This document shows positions 60,235-64,000 of a stretch of 64,000 bases of DNA, in pieces. The notes beneath the pieces are model-generated. The model had not been told where the DNA came from. It ran no database searches and saw only the letters and a list, made by a program, of their open reading frames with translations. A program made the translations under genes and the position numbers. This DNA comes from Pezicula radicicola. Lineage: Eukaryota; Ascomycota; Leotiomycetes; Helotiales; Dermateaceae. Positions within the stretch are counted from its first letter, which is position 1. Each line of letters begins with the position of its first letter. The DNA lies in contig PDUO01000003.1 of assembly GCA_003008705.1 (NCBI GenBank), forward strand, positions 187,891-251,890, in the 5' to 3' direction.

Positions 60235-61499
60235 CTAAATACTTGCTTTTGGCGAAGTTGATACTCGGGCCATGTCTAAATGGACATTCAGACCCGTTAG
60301 TAGGGTATAGATGGTATTAAGAACAGGTACCTCCATGCCAAATTCCTTTGCTTTCATTACTGGAGTACCCAGAATTATCTCAACCTCCATTTGTCTCCCA
60401 GCAACTCGATCAGCATGCATACTGCTATAAATCCCCGGCATCTTTAATATCTTGTTTATCAGTTCGTCAATGATAGTATATGATAAGGGGACATCGCACT
60501 TGCGGGCCACATCAATGACTTCAGTCATTAGTTGACGCGTTAGAGACATGCCGCCCTCGGATTTGAGCCACGACTGAGTGTCAAGGAGGGTAAGAGTTGT
60601 GATGGAATTCCATGCTGCATTCCAAACGACTTTCTCCCATCGTTTGACTTGTATATTTTCTTCGATATCAAATGGAGTACCACCAGTCTTCAAGAGCGAG
60701 ACAAAAGCCTGTAGGCGCTCTTGTTCTATCTCATGGTTTGATGCTGTATTTGGAAATAGACCAATTTGCGTATGTTCAGATTTGGTGTGTTTGATTACTC
60801 CTGGCGAGGTTTGAAGAGCGCCTACCCACGTCTGTTTTATATTAATCCATATGCCAACAAAACTTGTGCGAGGATGCCAAAACTCACAACGCATGTTATG
60901 ATTGTATTTTCAGGAAAGGCCTTTCTAAATGGATCTTCGTTTCCAACTCCATTTTGAATGATGACAAGAACAGTTTTCTTCGGGTCAACAGCTTTTGCTA
61001 AGAGTGCGGGTACAGCGCTTTGTCCAATTGCTTTATGAGCACACACAACATAATCAAAAGTCCCTCTTGCCTCTTGTGGTGTTCTTAGCACTGTGCTATG
61101 GTCAGTAAACCACTTAGACCATATTAATTTCACGGTTTTAATAGCTACCATTAAATGGGCGAAATGTATGTGAGCCATACACTTCACTATTGATTGTGAG
61201 ACCCTAAAATATCCTGCATCAGCGTTGTTGGTCTTATCGAAATATAAGTCAGTCTAATACTCACATTACTTTTGACGGCATCATAGTTTGATCGAGCGAC
61301 CACTGTTAGGCGAACATTTTCGGACTTGCTAAGTATAAAAGCATAGAAGGATCCAATGCTAGAGTGTTATGTTTAGCAATATAATAATTTAAAAATCATA
61401 TATGTGTAGGAGGCGGAGATATATTAGTGAATATAATATCAATTGGGAGTAGACTCACGCGCCAAGGCCAAAAAGCAGCACTTCAATACTCTCGCCCAT
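60235..61499 (-). CDS. Ketopantoate reductase-family (ApbA/PanE) dehydrogenase
   Basis: Five exons or so from ATG 61499. The first codes VLLFGLGAIGSFYAF across an intron, the GxGxxG NADP-binding loop. LTVVARSNYDAV ends the second strand. YVVCAHKAIGQ and VLVIIQNGVGNEDPFRKAFP are the NxVG-type core. The last exon holds the C-terminal ApbA_C domain, with the catalytic-type Lys region KRWEKVVWNAAWNSITTLT. Family members reduce 2-ketopantoate or related 2-keto/4-hydroxy acids. In this neighbourhood it more likely acts on a sugar-acid intermediate than on pantothenate synthesis; that is inference. It is divergent from the transporter at 62025. Confidence 0.82.
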
Positions 61500-62024
61500 C
61501 TTTAGGACTTTGCTGGAACTCGGATTGAAGTATACAAAAGCTGTGTCTTTCGATAAATACGCGTAGTAACTGAGATGGGGACGTATTTGAGGGACTTTCG
61601 TATTCAGGTAATTACTTGTGTTAGTGGCCGAGAACGGGATCGTTCTATCCGGAACCTTGCCCGGGTCTTCTTTCATCTCCCAATCGGCTATGAGAATTTC
61701 TTGCTCGCCTGATTTCTTTTCCGACACTCAAAACAGGGCACAGGTGCAGTAGTTTCCAAACTAATTTTGGGGGTACGTTCTTGATGCTCCACTACAACTA
61801 GCACCCCCTGAATAGTTACCAAAGCGCCATTGGGGGTTAGCGCCAATCCCCAGACTCCAACAATCTCCCCAGAATCCTCCCCGCATGCCAAGACCTACCG
61901 GCACTTAACTATATTGATATTTGATAAATTACACTTATCATGAATATTTTCTACTTGATCTATCACTCATCCTTATTATCTGTATTTACTCAACATCTGA
62001 CAACGACACAGAACATTATTGGAA
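61500..62024. promoter_or_regulatory. Divergent promoter, PanE-like gene and MFS transporter
   Basis: A 525-bp head-to-head interval. An inverted pair of GATA-type sites lies at 61922-61927 (TGATAA) and 61935-61940 (TTATCA). A GC-rich open frame at 61688-61891 (-) has no known features and is not called. Confidence 0.4.
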
Positions 62025-63798
62025 ATGGGAAATGCAGAAAAAGGGTTGTCTATTAGTGAGAACAAGACGGGTTCTGATCAAGTTGAGGATATAAACGCCC
62101 GTGTTATGATTCCTCAGCCTGATCAAGAGCCTGTGCTTGTCACAGAGCAGGATGTGAGTCTTTGGGATTTCCGGGTACGAAAAAGGTGTTTTACAGTTTA
62201 CTAATAGTGTGGCTTTCAACAGAATAAAGCTATTCTTCGGAAGACAGACAAAGCAGTTCTTTCAATCCTCGTCTGGGTATACTTCCTTCAGGTCAGTACT
62301 ACTTCTGTGTGCCCAAAATTAGGCACGAAAATTCTAAGATCAATTAGACTCTGGATAAATCTGTACTTGGATATGGCTCTCTTTTTGGTCTTCAGCAAGA
62401 TACCGGATTGGTCGGCACCCAGTACTCCCTTGTGGGCTCTATAGCTCCCATTGCGCAGTTATGCTGGCTCCCTTTCGCCCCTTTCGTGATGGTAAAGGTA
62501 CCTCATCGGATTCTATTGCCAATACTTGTTTTGGGATGGGGTCTTGCCCAGACTTGTATAGCGGCAGCACACAACTTTTCAGGACTCCTAGCTGCACGTT
62601 TCTTCCTCGGGCTTTTTGAAGCTGCTGCTTATCCACTCTTCAGCGTAATCACAGGCCAGTGGTACCGTCGCGTGGAACAACCAACTCGTGTCGCAGCCTG
62701 GTATTCAACTGTTGGAATTGCGACAATGTTTGGCTCCGCAGTCTCTGATGGTTTAGGCCAAATAGATTCAAGTGCTCTTAAGTCATGGCAAATGTATGTT
62801 TAAATTCCCGTATGCTTCCTTGGACTTGAGTAATTCACGTTTGCAATTCAATGGCAACTAACAGAGTTCATAGCCTTTTCCTAGCTACTGGTCTCGTCAC
62901 TGTTGTCACAGCTCCAATCGCGTACTGGAGGCTCGATAACAACGTTGAAACAGCACGTTTTTTAAGCGAGCACGAACGTACTCAAGCCGTTGAACGCCTC
63001 CGAGCAAATAACACTGGTATTGGATCCCGGGAATTTCAATGGTCTCAAGTGGTTGAGGTTTTTCTTGACCTTAAAACTTATCTTTGGTTCTCCATGGCGC
63101 TTTTTCTTAATGCCGGAGCAGCAGTGACCAACGTCTTCGGGCCGCTTATTCTCGCTGGGTTAAATTTTGATAAATACACCACGTCACTACTCAACATTCC
63201 TTTTGGGGCAGTCCAATTCCTTGTTATTGTTGGTGGCAGTTTTGCTGCCCAGAGAGCAAAGCTAAAGGGTGTTGTTTTGGCGCTCCTCATGCTACCTGTT
63301 CTTGTTGGTTTGGTAGTGCTTTACATACTCCCACGGACCAAGGCAAACACGGCTCCTAATCTGGTTGCATACTATCTGCTTGCATTCCTTTTCGGCGGAA
63401 ATCCCCTCATAGTTACGTGGATTGTAGGTAATACCGCAGGGACAACGAAGAAGACAGTCGTCATGGTAATCAACAATATCGGTGTATCAACGGGCAATAT
63501 CATTGGTCCATTGTTGTTCAATGCTGCTGATGCACCAACCTATGGTCCGGGATTCCGTGCTGTGATGGGCATGTTTTCAGCGCTGATAATTGCCATTCTT
63601 GCACAGTGGTTCTTGCTCTTCACGATGAACTTGAGCCAGCAGAGGCGAAGAGTAAAGAATGGAAAACCGGCAAAGATTACAGATCATTCTATGATGCATC
63701 ATTATACCTTGCAGGACGAAATTGATATCAGCAATAGTAACGCGGCTTTGCATGACTTAACTGATCGCAAAAATGATGAATTTGTATATATCTACTAG
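62025..63798 (+). CDS. MFS anion:cation symporter (Dal5/allantoate-permease-like)
   Basis: Four exons from ATG 62025 to the stop at 63798. The hydrophilic N-terminus is followed by AILRKTDKAVLSILVWVYFLQ, then TLDKSVLGYGSLFGLQQDTGL, the family's TM1 block. FFLGLFEAAAYPLFSVITGQWY and the loop ETARFLSEHERTQAVERLRANN are characteristic, as is GNPLIVTWIVGNTAGTTKKTVV in the second half. This family imports carboxylate-bearing solutes (allantoate, nicotinate, ureidosuccinate, sugar acids). As the last member of the 50.5-63.8 kb group it is the likely importer of the pathway's acidic substrate. An upstream in-frame reading starts with TTG, so the ATG at 62025 is used. Confidence 0.88.
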
Positions 63799-64000
63799 GA
63801 AGAGGTGGTACTACTCAAAGGAGTCTGCAGTGTGGCTGTGGAGGATTATTCAAAACACTTCAGGATTGAATTAATGGCATTGATAAAACGAGTTTTTACC
63901 TGACGATGATGTTTCTGAAAACCTGCTTTATGAATTTACCAACATAAAAAAAAAATGTAGCTTTCATAAAATCCCCCCCGTTTAAATTTATAGTTGCATA
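63799..64000. other. Right edge, intergenic
   Basis: 3' flank of the transporter; nothing recognised. Confidence 0.4.

Noticed and set aside
61688..61891. 67-codon minus-strand frame in the divergent promoter
   Set aside because: No similarity recognised and it lies in the promoter of two divergent genes.

Overview
The window is nuclear DNA of a filamentous ascomycete (Pezizomycotina; the gene content suggests Leotiomycetes, but that rank is inference). The evidence is short GT-AG introns of about 50-185 bp, Zn2Cys6 and C2H2 'fungal-specific' regulators, a HET-domain protein, a fungal rhodopsin-domain membrane protein, and AT-rich tracts that look like repeats damaged by RIP (repeat-induced point mutation). 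No CRISPR, no operons and no confident tRNA or rRNA were seen.

Layout. 0.4-8.5 kb: metallo-beta-lactamase-fold hydrolase, rhodopsin-domain membrane protein, monocarboxylate-type MFS transporter and an NCS1 nucleobase/allantoin-type permease with a small inverted-repeat element in one intron. 8.5-11.2 kb: gene-free DNA with a cluster of GATA sites and two further short elements with terminal inverted repeats and TA duplications. 11.2-19.3 kb: Zn2Cys6 regulator, sugar transporter and a cytochrome P450 carrying a one-base frameshift. 21.2-29.8 kb: a compact housekeeping block with SAD1 (tri-snRNP factor), RRP9 (U3 snoRNP), PRE1 (20S proteasome beta subunit) and DED1 (DEAD-box helicase). 32.3-39.3 kb: accessory DNA with a HET-domain gene interrupted by an in-frame stop, a Zn2Cys6 remnant, and an abhydrolase-patatin fusion protein. 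40.2-41.9 kb: tannase/feruloyl esterase.

42.0-47.6 kb holds an anion:cation symporter, a divergently transcribed FAD amine/amino-acid oxidase and an Asp/Glu/hydantoin-racemase-family protein. Six GATA-factor sites lie in the shared promoter, which points to nitrogen-source use under AreA-type control. 47.9-49.2 kb is a RIP-degraded Tc1/mariner transposon with recognisable inverted repeats, TA duplication and transposase remnants.

50.5-63.8 kb reads as a sugar-acid catabolic gene cluster: a D-galactonate-dehydratase-like enolase-superfamily enzyme, a DHDPS-family aldolase, a C2H2/fungal_trans regulator, a KduD-like short-chain dehydrogenase, a ketopantoate-reductase-family dehydrogenase and an MFS anion transporter. 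A plausible flow is: the transporter imports an acidic sugar, the oxidoreductases interconvert it, the dehydratase makes a 2-keto-3-deoxy acid, and the aldolase splits it to pyruvate plus an aldehyde. The substrate is not proven by sequence.

Exon boundaries were placed by hand from splice consensus and reading frame. Where exon lengths sum to a multiple of three this is stated.
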